From contig JACRJY010000086.1 in the NCBI GenBank assembly GCA_016235585.1, positions 1 to 48,115 of the forward strand: DNA of 48,115 nt, written 5' to 3'. This stretch comes from Verrucomicrobiota bacterium (GTDB lineage Bacteria > Verrucomicrobiota > Verrucomicrobiia > Limisphaerales > JACRJY01). Shown here one piece after another: positions 39,876 through 48,030 of this stretch (positions are counted from its first letter, which is position 1; the number at the start of each line of letters is the position of its first letter). The position numbers were made by a program, and so were the translations under genes. The notes under the pieces are model-generated. The model was given only the letters and a program-made list of their open reading frames with translations. It was not told the origin of the DNA and ran no database searches.

Positions 39876-40238
39876 TCAGTGAGCCTTCAGCGCTGGAGCG
39901 GCCAGATGATCGCCCCCGTTGGCGGTGTGCGCCGGGAAATCATGCAGCGACCACATGGTCAGCACCATCATGCCGATCAGGAAGAACACCGTCGCGGCCA
40001 GCACGGCGTAGATGGCGGTCTTCTCCGAAATCAGGTGCATGAAGTAGCCCGCCACCAGAAAAGCCTTCACCACGGCAACGAACAGGGCGACAGACACGGT
40101 GACGACGAAGCTGTCGAAATGCACCGCGTTCAGCGCCACGGTGATGACCGTGCCGACGAGCAGCGCGACGAAGACGATGACGTAAAGCTTGTTGTGCTTC
40201 GCGATTTCCAGCGGGGAGTGGGTGTGGGATTCGCTCAT
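39876..40238 (-). CDS. ctaF: Cytochrome c oxidase subunit IV (CtaF/CyoD type)
   Basis: 120 residues, ATG 40238. Three membrane helices; KLYVIVFVALLVGTVITVAL, then VVKAFLVAGYFMHLISEKT is the typical prokaryotic subunit IV motif. His-rich ends (MSESHTHSPLE and GGDHLAAPALKAH). It stabilises the oxidase core. It is 10 bases after ctaE. Confidence 0.9.
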   Translation of the reverse strand: MSESHTHSPLEIAKHNKLYVIVFVALLVGTVITVALNAVHFDSFVVTVSVALFVAVVKAFLVAGYFMHLISEKTAIYAVLAATVFFLIGMMVLTMWSLHDFPAHTANGGDHLAAPALKAH

Positions 40239-40248
40239 AAAAAATTGT

Positions 40249-41115
40249 TCAGAGGAGGTAGAGGACGGGGAACAGGAAAATCCAGACCAGATCCACGAAG
40301 TGCCAGAAGAGGCCGGAAACCTCCACGCGGTTGATGTAGCGCTCGCGGTCGGTCTGCCACATCTTCGCGCCCGGCCCCCAGATGTAGAAGATGACGAGCG
40401 CGCCGCCGAACACGTGCAGCGCGTGCAGCGCCGTGAGCGTGAAATAGACGGCGAAATAAGTGCTGTGCCCCGGCACGAAGGCCGAGAGCCGGACGACGTC
40501 GGCGGACTTGATCTCGATGGCCTTGTGCTCGTGGCCGGCGGATTCCTTCCGCGCGTGGGCGATTTCCTTGGCCGACATCATGTAGTGAAACGGATCCGGC
40601 TCGAACTTGAAGGCCTCGACCTTCTTCTCGGCCAGCGTCTGCGTCTTCCAGAAGAACGGATGCGCGCCGTTGTGCTCGATGTGGCCGAGCAGGCGGTCGG
40701 TCTGCACCTCCTTGTCGCCGTGCTTCACGGTGATCGGCGCCTTCAGCCAGACTTCGTAGTGGCCGAACTTCTCGCGATACTCGTAGGACTTGATGCCGAG
40801 AAAGCCCAGCGCGCAAAGCAGCGTGATGGCCTGGAGCTTCCGGTATTTGGCGAAGTCGCCGAGCTTGAGCGCGTTCCACGACAGCACCACGGTCACGCTG
40901 GAGGTGATGAGCACTGCCGTGTTGAACGTGCCGATGGGGATGTTCAGCAGCCCGTGCGGCCAGTAGCCCGGCAGCGCGCCCACCCGCAGCATGATGTAGG
41001 TGGAGAACAGCGCGCCGAAGAGCATGACTTCGGAGGCGAGAAAGAGCCAGATGCCGAGCTTGGCATTGTAGAGGCCCGTGTCCTCGCGGGATTGTGACGT
41101 GTAGGGGATTTCCAT
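40249..41115 (-). CDS. ctaE: Cytochrome c oxidase subunit III
   Basis: 288 residues, ATG 41115. WLFLASEVMLFGALFSTYIM carries the conserved Glu of subunit III. ALHALHVFGGALVIFYIWGP and EVSGLFWHFVDLVWIFLFPV are the C-terminal signatures. A soluble insert of ~100 residues (about 110-215, with VWLKAPITVKHGDKEVQTDR) splits the membrane bundle, which is longer than in typical enzymes. It helps maintain proton pumping and turnover. It is 42 bases from ctaD. Confidence 0.93.
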   Translation of the reverse strand: MEIPYTSQSREDTGLYNAKLGIWLFLASEVMLFGALFSTYIMLRVGALPGYWPHGLLNIPIGTFNTAVLITSSVTVVLSWNALKLGDFAKYRKLQAITLLCALGFLGIKSYEYREKFGHYEVWLKAPITVKHGDKEVQTDRLLGHIEHNGAHPFFWKTQTLAEKKVEAFKFEPDPFHYMMSAKEIAHARKESAGHEHKAIEIKSADVVRLSAFVPGHSTYFAVYFTLTALHALHVFGGALVIFYIWGPGAKMWQTDRERYINRVEVSGLFWHFVDLVWIFLFPVLYLL

Positions 41116-41157
41116 GAAAAATGTCGTTGAGTTTGTGCGTCCTGGGGCGGAGTGCGG

Positions 41158-42981
41158 CTATTTCTCGTTCTGCGGGGTGAAGTCCTTCGCCGCGCCCGGC
41201 AGGCTGTAGTCGTAGGGGCCGCGATGCACTTCGATGGCCTTGTCGAAATTGCCGTGCGGCGGCGGCGTGGGCGTCTGCCATTCGAGCGTCGTGGATTCCC
41301 ACGGGTTGTCGTTCTCCACCTTCTTGCCGCGCCGGATGCTCCAGAAGAAATTGATGATGAAGGGCAGTTGCGCCACGGCCAGGGCAAAGGCCGCGTGCGA
41401 GATCGGGATGTTCCACCACACCGTCCGCTCCGAGAGGCCGATCACGCCGTCCGCGCTGATATAGGTCGCGCCGCCGTCATACATCCGGCGGTTCATGCCG
41501 GCCATGCCCTGGGCGAACATCGGCTGGAAAATCAGGTTCATAAACACCAGCGAGAGCCAGAAATGCACCTTGCCCCAGAACTCGTTCATGAACCGCCCCG
41601 TGATCTTCGGATACCAGTAATACACGCCCGCCATCAGTCCGAAAATCGTCCCCGGCGCGACGACGTAGTGAAAGTGCGCGATGACGTAATACGTGTCGTG
41701 CAGGTGGATGTCGCTGAAGTTGAAGCCCAGCGGCAGCCCTGTCAGCCCGCCGATGCCGAACATCGGCAGGAACGCCAGCGCGAAAAGCATCGGCGTGTTG
41801 AAGCGGATCGAGCCGCCCCACAGCGAGATGAACAGGCACGTCAGGATGATCACCGATGGAATCGAAATGATCATCGTCGTCGTCTGGAAGAACGTGCTGA
41901 TCTTCGTGCCCATGCCCGTGAGATACATGTGGTGCGCCCACACGATGAAGCTGATGAAGCCCACCGCCAGCACCGAATAGACCAGCGACTTGTAGCCCCA
42001 GAGCGCCTTGCGGGTGTTGTTGGCGACGATCTCCGCCACGATGCCCATCGCCGGCAAAATCAACACATAAACCTCCGGGTGCCCGAGGAACCAGAACAGA
42101 TGCTGCCAGAGCAGCGGACTGCCGCCGCCGCTGATGTCCGCCGCCTTGCCCGACACCATCAGGCCCGTGGGCAGGAAAAAGCTGGTGCCAAAAACCTTGT
42201 CCATGAGCTGCATCACACCGGCGGCCTCCAGCGGCGGGAACGCCAGCAGCAGGATGAACGCCGTCACAAACTGCGTCCACACGAACCACGGCAGCCGCAT
42301 CCACGTCATGCCCGGCGCGCGGAGCTGGATGATCGTGGCGATGAAGTTCACCGCGCCCAGCAGCGAGGACGTGATCAGGAAAATCATCCCGATGAGCCAG
42401 AACGTCTGCCCCTGCGTCTCAATCACCGTCGCCAGCGGCGAATAGGAGGTCCACCCCGCCTGCGCCGCGCCGCCGGGGATGACGAAGCTAACCAGCATGA
42501 CCACGCCGCCGATGAAGAACGACCAGAAGCTCGCCATGTTCACGCGCGGGAAGTCCATGTCCACCGCACCGATCTGCAGCGGCACCACGTAGTTGCCGAA
42601 CGCCGCGAACGCCAGCGGCACGATGGCCAGAAACACCATGATCGTCCCGTGCATCGCCCCGAGGGAATTATACAACTGCGGGCTTATCGCATAACCAATC
42701 ACCTCCTGGGTGCCGGGCTTCATGACGGCGGAAACCGCGTCGCCCAGCAGCGTGTGCAAACAGTTTCCCACCAGCGGCAGGGCCTTGCCGGGATACGCGA
42801 TCTGCCAGCGCATCATCAGCATCAGGCAGAAGCCGAAGAACAGGAACGAGAGCGCGGTGACGCCATACTGGATGCCGATGGTCTTGTGGTCGGTGGAAAA
42901 GATGTATTTCTGCCAGAAGCCCGGCTCCGCGTGGTGCCCGGCGTGTGCGGGCGCGTGGTGAGTTTCAGTTGTCGGCTGCAT
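41158..42981 (-). CDS. ctaD: Cytochrome c oxidase subunit I (aa3, A1-type)
   Basis: 607 residues, ATG 42981, with a His-rich N-terminus. The catalytic core holds heme a, heme a3 and CuB. It shows MHGTIMVFLAIVPLAFAAFG (heme a His), WFLGHPEVYVLILPAMG (CuB His, the Glu and the cross-linked Tyr of the A1 class), VWAHHMYLTGMG (two CuB His) and DTYYVIAHFHYVVAPG (heme His pair). Twelve membrane helices are expected. The GHPEVY motif implies an intact D-channel Glu, so it is a proton-pumping oxidase. It is first gene of the operon ctaD-E-F-small-small-C-SCO-DUF420. Confidence 0.97.
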   Translation of the reverse strand: MQPTTETHHAPAHAGHHAEPGFWQKYIFSTDHKTIGIQYGVTALSFLFFGFCLMLMMRWQIAYPGKALPLVGNCLHTLLGDAVSAVMKPGTQEVIGYAISPQLYNSLGAMHGTIMVFLAIVPLAFAAFGNYVVPLQIGAVDMDFPRVNMASFWSFFIGGVVMLVSFVIPGGAAQAGWTSYSPLATVIETQGQTFWLIGMIFLITSSLLGAVNFIATIIQLRAPGMTWMRLPWFVWTQFVTAFILLLAFPPLEAAGVMQLMDKVFGTSFFLPTGLMVSGKAADISGGGSPLLWQHLFWFLGHPEVYVLILPAMGIVAEIVANNTRKALWGYKSLVYSVLAVGFISFIVWAHHMYLTGMGTKISTFFQTTTMIISIPSVIILTCLFISLWGGSIRFNTPMLFALAFLPMFGIGGLTGLPLGFNFSDIHLHDTYYVIAHFHYVVAPGTIFGLMAGVYYWYPKITGRFMNEFWGKVHFWLSLVFMNLIFQPMFAQGMAGMNRRMYDGGATYISADGVIGLSERTVWWNIPISHAAFALAVAQLPFIINFFWSIRRGKKVENDNPWESTTLEWQTPTPPPHGNFDKAIEVHRGPYDYSLPGAAKDFTPQNEK

Positions 42982-43038
42982 AAATTCTTTGGTTCCGTTC
43001 GTCCTCCGGCGCGATTATTCCCGCTCGGAAGCACTTTA

Positions 43039-43066
43039 ATTAGCGACCCGCGAGCAAGCGTGTCAA
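43039..43066 (-). promoter_or_regulatory. Candidate sigma70 promoter of the cox operon
   Basis: On the minus strand, TTGACA (43066-43061) and GCTAAT (43044-43039; four of six matches) are separated by 16 bases, about 55 bases before the ctaD start. Prediction by eye only. Confidence 0.45.
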
Positions 43067-43248
43067 CAGCAGATTGCGGTTTTTGGAATCGGCGCAGCCT
43101 TCCGCCCCCCTGTTTGGCCAGCTCTGGCTCCCAGCTCCCGCCTCCCATTTTCTGGACTTGAACCCCCAAGCCGCCAAGACCGCCAAGCATTTTTTGAGGA
43201 GTTCTCCCCAGCCCTCCCCTTCGAGGGGAGAGGATTTTTATTTTTGGT

Positions 43249-46230
43249 TCACGGCGCGACGACGCGGTAGAAGCGCGTGCCCGCCGTCGCGGTGTCGGGA
43301 TCGTTGAGCTGGAGCACGCCGTTGATCATCACGCCGTGCGAGAGATATTGCCACTCCTTCAAATCGCCGGAGACTTCGATGACGACCGTCTGGTCGTTCT
43401 GCCCGCTGACGAGGATGGTGCCGTCCGCGCCGGGGGCGGGCGGGCCGTTGAGCCGCCAGACGGTTTTGGTGGTGTTCGTGCCGCCCGGCAGCGGCGGCGG
43501 CGCGGGCATCTGGTCGAAGATCAGCACCGTGGCCTGCTGGCGCAGGTCGGAAGTGTAGCGGCCATTGCTCCCGACGAGCAGGAGGTTCGTCACGGCGGGC
43601 TGCAGCGCGAGCGTGACGGTCTCGGTGCCCTCGGCCACGCCGTCATTGACCGGCGTGACCACGATGTCGGCGGAGTTTGTCCCGGCGGGAATCGTGACCG
43701 AGCCGGGCAGTTCGGCGTAATCCACGCCGTTGCTCGCCGTGCCGCTGGTGGCGTAGTTGACGGTCAGGTCGGCACTCGTGTCGCCTTTTCGGAACACGCG
43801 GAACGCGGCGGTGTTGGTGTCCGCCTCGACCGCGTAGCCATCGCGCGCGTAGATGAAGACCGTCGGCGCGGGATTCGTCGCGGCGACCGTGACGCTGGAC
43901 GGAGCGGACACGGCGCTCGCGCCCTTGTTGTCCATGGCCACGGCGGTCAGCACGTAGGTGCCCGCCGTCACGTTGCTCCATACGAGCTGGAACGGATGCA
44001 CCGACGCAAGCTCGCGTGGGACATTCGTCACCACGCCGAGGCTGTTCGCGCCCTCGAAAAATTCCACGGTTGCCACCGCGCCGTCGCGATCCCACGCCTC
44101 GGCGACGAGGCGGATGGTGGCTGGCGCGACAAAGACGCTGTTGTTCGCCGGGCTGATCAGGCGGACGGTCGGCGGCGCGTTCGTGACGATGAAATCATTG
44201 TCGCGGATGGACGCGGTCGCGCGGCTGTTCAACCCGACAGTGTAGAAGCAGTCCGGCGGCGGCGGATAAACGGCGATGCAAACCGGCGGCTCAATCGCGA
44301 GCGAAACCGTCTCAACGCCTTCGACGAGCGTGTCGTCCACCGGCGTGATGACCACGTTCACCGAGCGCACGCCCGCCGGGATGACGACGGAGTCCGGCAC
44401 TGCGGCGTAATCCACGCCGGTGCTCGCCGTGCCGGAAAGGCTGTAGAGCACGGTGAGCGGCAGATTCGTGCTGCCGGTGCGGCGGAGGGTGAACGTCGCC
44501 GTGTCCACCGTGCCGGTGGGGACGATGCCGGCGTTGAACTCAATCGCGTTCGCCGTCACGTGGAGCGGCCCTTCCGAGGCGTAGGCGTCCGCCGCCGTCA
44601 CCGTGACGACGGACTGGATGTTCTCGGTCACGACGGCGATGCGGACGGCGGCTGAAACCGTGACGGAATTGGAATTGTCCGTGGCACGCGCGGTGAGCGT
44701 GTGTTCGCCGACGGGGACATTGGTCCAGACAAAGTAAAACGGGCTGATGGGCGCGGTGGAGCCGGTGCTGGAAAGAGAAGGCTGAAGAATCAGCGGATTG
44801 TTGGTCGCCACGCCGAGCGAATTGGTGCCCTCAAAAAATTCCACGGTGCTGACGGAGCCGTCAGCGTCATAAGCGCTCGCCATGAGCGTGATGTTTGCAG
44901 GCGCGATGAATTTCGCGCCGTTGCCGGGGCTGACGATGGCGACGGAAGGCGAGCGGTTCGTCACGGGGCCGAGGTCGTTGTCCGCAATCGTCACGACGGC
45001 GCTCGACGGGCTGCCGAGGGTGTAGGGCGTGGAAATGGGAGTGCCCGCCGTCGTGATAGGCGGCAGGGTCAGGATCAAGCCAACTGATTCGGTATCCTCG
45101 ACCAATGAATCGTCCACCGGCACGATCACGACGTTGGCCGAGAGAGCGCCCGCCGGAATGGTGACGGTGCCCGGCAGCGCCGCGTAGTCCGCGCCGCTGC
45201 TGGCCGTGCCTTCGAGCCGGTAATACACCGTGAGCGGCGTGCTCGCGCTGCTGGCGCGGCGGACGGTGAAGGTGCCGGTGTCCAAAACGATCGGCGCGCC
45301 GAGGGCGATGTCGCTGTTGGTGCCGCCCGGCGGGCTGGAAAAATTCTCGCTGGCGGACGGATCGCTGGCGGTGACGGAGATGACCGGCAGTGTGTTCGTC
45401 GCGGTGGTGACGACGATGCGCACCGGCGCGGATACGGATGACGCGCCCTGATTGTCCGTCGCGCGGGCGGTGAGCGTGTATTCGCCGACGGGCACGTTGC
45501 TCCACGCAAAGACGAACGGCGGCGCGAAGCCGTTGGCGTTGAGAGTCTGAACGTCGGGATTGTTGGTGGCCGTGTGCAGCAGGTTCGTGCCGGAAAAATA
45601 CTCCACCGTCGCCACGAAGCCGCCGGGGTCGGGATCATACGCGTTGACATTCACGGTGATGTTGGCCGGAGCGGTGAACCGGGCGTTGTTGGCCGGGCTG
45701 GCCAGCGCGACGGACGGCGGGTGGTTGGTTGGCGGCGGGCTGTTCCCGTCCAAGATGCTCACCGTCGCGCCGCCCGGTGTGCCGATGGAGTAGGGCGCGG
45801 GTGGCGGCGGATAGATGGCAATCGTGACGAGAGGTTGAGTCAAGGCGAGTTCCACCCGTTCCGTCCCCTCGACCAGCGTATCCGCCAGCGGCGTGACCAG
45901 CACTCGCGCCGCGGAACTGCCTTCGGGAATGACGACGGAATCCGGCTGGGCCGCGTAATCCACGCCGTTGCTCGCATTGCCACCGAGACGGTAATACACC
46001 GTCAGGCTGGCGTTCGTGCCGCCGGTGCGCCGGATGGTGAACGCGCCGGGGGCCGCCGCGTTGGTCTCGGAGGTGGTCGGCACGCTGGCGACGACCGTGA
46101 CCACGGGCAGCGCGGGCGGATTGGTGGTGTTGATGGTTCCATCCTGCGCGGTAGTGGCGGCGGGATTGGAAAACGCCACCAGCATTCCGGCGAACAAGAA
46201 CGCCGGCCATCTGAACAAGCTCTGTTTCAT
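43249..46230 (-). CDS. Secreted Calx-beta / Ig-like mosaic surface protein with C-terminal FYRV domain
   Basis: 993 residues from ATG 46230, chosen because it starts a signal peptide (MKQSLFRWPAFLFAGMLVAF); the open frame upstream is antisense to the epimerase gene. Four Calx-beta-like units (marked by GTASNGVDYA-type, VDYAAxPDSVVIPEG and DTLVEGTERVELAL motifs) alternate with three bacterial Ig-like domains (VALASPANNARFTAPANITV; VAIVSPGNGAKFIAPANITL; VRLISPANNSVFVAPATIRL). The last ~70 residues carry VVIEVSGDLKEWQYLSHG and end GTRFYRVVAP, like the proteins at 11444 and 14915. Calx-beta units bind calcium and occur in adhesion proteins, so a cell-surface adhesion or matrix role is likely. It is monocistronic. 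Confidence 0.85.
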   Translation of the reverse strand: MKQSLFRWPAFLFAGMLVAFSNPAATTAQDGTINTTNPPALPVVTVVASVPTTSETNAAAPGAFTIRRTGGTNASLTVYYRLGGNASNGVDYAAQPDSVVIPEGSSAARVLVTPLADTLVEGTERVELALTQPLVTIAIYPPPPAPYSIGTPGGATVSILDGNSPPPTNHPPSVALASPANNARFTAPANITVNVNAYDPDPGGFVATVEYFSGTNLLHTATNNPDVQTLNANGFAPPFVFAWSNVPVGEYTLTARATDNQGASSVSAPVRIVVTTATNTLPVISVTASDPSASENFSSPPGGTNSDIALGAPIVLDTGTFTVRRASSASTPLTVYYRLEGTASSGADYAALPGTVTIPAGALSANVVIVPVDDSLVEDTESVGLILTLPPITTAGTPISTPYTLGSPSSAVVTIADNDLGPVTNRSPSVAIVSPGNGAKFIAPANITLMASAYDADGSVSTVEFFEGTNSLGVATNNPLILQPSLSSTGSTAPISPFYFVWTNVPVGEHTLTARATDNSNSVTVSAAVRIAVVTENIQSVVTVTAADAYASEGPLHVTANAIEFNAGIVPTGTVDTATFTLRRTGSTNLPLTVLYSLSGTASTGVDYAAVPDSVVIPAGVRSVNVVITPVDDTLVEGVETVSLAIEPPVCIAVYPPPPDCFYTVGLNSRATASIRDNDFIVTNAPPTVRLISPANNSVFVAPATIRLVAEAWDRDGAVATVEFFEGANSLGVVTNVPRELASVHPFQLVWSNVTAGTYVLTAVAMDNKGASAVSAPSSVTVAATNPAPTVFIYARDGYAVEADTNTAAFRVFRKGDTSADLTVNYATSGTASNGVDYAELPGSVTIPAGTNSADIVVTPVNDGVAEGTETVTLALQPAVTNLLLVGSNGRYTSDLRQQATVLIFDQMPAPPPLPGGTNTTKTVWRLNGPPAPGADGTILVSGQNDQTVVIEVSGDLKEWQYLSHGVMINGVLQLNDPDTATAGTRFYRVVAP

Positions 46231-46560
46231 AAACGGTTCCTCATCGGCAAACCTCTGCCCGAAATGCCCGCCGTCAGCCCTCGGCAAAGCCGTGTTTGCA
46301 GTGTGGCGATGAAACCCCAGACCCGCCGCCTTGGCAACTACGGTTTTCCCCCTACGCGGCGGGCGCATCCGCCCACTTGTCCAGTAGCGCAGCGCGTCCT
46401 CGCCTGCGGGTTCTGGCCGCGTCTCGCGGCCCGGCGGGAACACGGGGCGCGGACGCCCCGCGAACCCGCCGCCGAGGACGGCGGCGCTACGCGCGTGACA
46501 GCGTGGCGCAACGAATGGAAATGATTTGCACCCGCCCCGCAAAGCCTCAATAACCCTCGC
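46231..46560. other. 330-base intergenic region between divergent genes
   Basis: It should hold promoters for the Calx-beta gene (minus) and the epimerase (plus), but none stands out. The inverted-repeat element at 46384-46490 fills about a third. No coding frame is supported. Confidence 0.5.
46384..46490. repeat. Inverted repeat element (GTAGCGC type)
   Basis: Left arm 46384-46413 begins GTAGCGCAGCGCGTCCTCG; right arm 46462-46490, read on the other strand, begins GTAGCGCCGCCGTCCTCG. About 25 of 29 positions match. It lies upstream of the epimerase. Confidence 0.8.
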
Positions 46561-47571
46561 ATGAACTGCTTCGTCACCGGCGCGTCCGGGTTCGTCGGCG
46601 CGAACCTCGTCCACGAACTCGTCGCGCGCGGCCATCGCGTGAAGGCGCTGCTGCGCGCCGGCAGCGACACGCGCGGCCTGCGCGGCACGGACTTCGAGCG
46701 CGTCGAAGGCGACCTCGCGGACAAGGAAATCCTCGCGAGCGCGATGCGCGGCTGCGACTGGTGCTTCCACGTCGCCGCGAGCTACCACCTCTGGCTGCGT
46801 GATTACGCGCCGATGTTTGCCGCGAACGTGGACGGCACGCGCCACGTCATCGAGGCCGCCACGCGCGCGGGCTGTTCGCGGATTGTCTACACCAGCACTG
46901 TCGGCTGCATCGGCCTGCCGCGCGAGGTCAACGGCCAGTTCACGCCCACCGACGAGAACACGCCCTTCTCCTAGGCGCAGATGAGCAATTCCTACAAGCT
47001 CTCGAAGTGGCGCGCGGAAGTTGTCGCCCACGAATTGGCGGCCAAGGGCGCGCCCGTTGTCATCGTGAATCCCAGCGCGCCCATCGGCCCGCGCGACGCC
47101 AAGCCCACGCCCACCGGGCAGGTCATCGTGGACTTCCTCAACCGCAAGATGCCCGCCTACCTCGACACCGGGCTGAACTGGGTTCACGTGCGCGACGTGG
47201 CGCTTGGCCACATCCTCGCGGCGGAGAAGGGGCGCATCGGCGAGCGCTACATTTTGGGAAACGCCGAGGGCAACTGGACGATGAAGCAGACCTTCGCCGC
47301 GCTGGAGGAACTGACCGGCGTGCCCGCGCCGAAGTTCCAGGTGCCCTACGCCATCGCGCTCGCGGCGGCGCACGTGGACGAGATGATTGCGAAATTCACC
47401 GGCCAGCCACCCAAGGCCCCGCTCGCCGGCGTGCGGATGGCGCGCTACAAGATGTGGTTCAATCCCGCCAAGGCCGTGCGCGAACTCGGCCTGCCGCAGA
47501 CGCTGCCGAGGCAGGCGTTCGCCGACGCGGTGGCGTGGTTCCGGGAAAATGGTTTTGTTCAGGCAAAGTGA
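46561..47571 (+). pseudogene. hpnA: NAD-dependent sugar epimerase, HpnA-like, interrupted by an in-frame amber codon
   Basis: One reading frame from ATG 46561 to TGA at 47569-47571 (336 codons) is broken only by TAG at 46972-46974. The first part has TGASGFVGANLVHELVARGH (NAD loop), FHVAASYHLW and NVDGTRHVIEAA; the second has SNSYKLSKWRAE (catalytic Tyr and Lys), VNPSAPIGPRDAKPTPTGQ and NWVHVRDVALGHILAAEKG. These are features of the hopanoid-associated sugar epimerase and dihydroflavonol-reductase-like SDRs. The split separates cofactor site from catalytic site, so neither half alone should work. GAG (Glu) to TAG is the simplest change. Alternatives are a sequencing error or amber read-through. 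An ATG at 46981 could restart the second half. Confidence 0.8.
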
Positions 47572-47574
47572 TCA

Positions 47575-48030
47575 ATGCCCCTGCTGCCAGACATTTCCAT
47601 TCCGCAAAACGAGCGCGTCATCGCCTACCTGACCCGTCACGGCCCGAAGCCGCTGCTGGCTGCGCCCGACAGCGTGCGAGACGCGTATTACGGGCTGGGC
47701 AGCCATCCCGACATCGTCGAGCGCGTGTGGGACGGGCTGGGCCGGGCGCTGCCGCGCGGCAGCCGCTGGATTGTCTGTGGCACGCCGGGGCTGGTGCAGC
47801 CGGCGTCGGGCGTGATTCTGGCCTTCGCCTGCGGCACGCAATACTGCCTGCGCCTGCCGGACTCCGTGCGGGACGAGGCGCTCAAGGCGGGCGTGAAAAT
47901 GCTCAACAAGTGGAGCGGCGGCGAAGTGATGGACACGCAGCACGTCCTGGGTAAGAGCCTGTCTGAGAAATCAACAGGAGCCAATGTTTATGCGAGTCGG
48001 CGGAGCATGAGGCGGGTCATGGCGAGGTAA
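47575..48030 (+). CDS. Conserved hypothetical protein, 3' end replaced by an insertion sequence
   Basis: The frame starts at ATG 47575, three bases after the epimerase stop, and runs to TAA 48030 (151 residues). The genuine part ends near residue 126 (GGEVMDTQHVLG). From ~47955 the DNA belongs to an IS element, so the last ~25 residues (SLSEKSTGANVYAS...) are IS-encoded. The true part (PQNERVIAYLTRHGPKPLL, DSVRDAYYGLGSHPDIVERV, VVCGTPGL-like IVCGTPGLVQPASGVILAF) looks like a soluble protein; I do not recognise a family. Coupling to the epimerase suggests a shared pathway. It is probably inactivated unless the lost C-terminus is dispensable. Confidence 0.65.
   Translation: MPLLPDISIPQNERVIAYLTRHGPKPLLAAPDSVRDAYYGLGSHPDIVERVWDGLGRALPRGSRWIVCGTPGLVQPASGVILAFACGTQYCLRLPDSVRDEALKAGVKMLNKWSGGEVMDTQHVLGKSLSEKSTGANVYASRRSMRRVMAR

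Noticed and set aside
43150-43248. Hairpin CTCCCCT TCG AGGGGAG with T-rich tail near 43215-43245 as a terminator
   Set aside because: The T-rich tail is on the plus strand, where no gene ends; for the minus-strand Calx-beta gene the T-run is absent. It is more likely part of a dispersed CCCTCTCCC repeat.
46231-47373. N-terminal extension of the Calx-beta protein frame
   Set aside because: It is antisense to the epimerase; a clear signal peptide starts at 46230.
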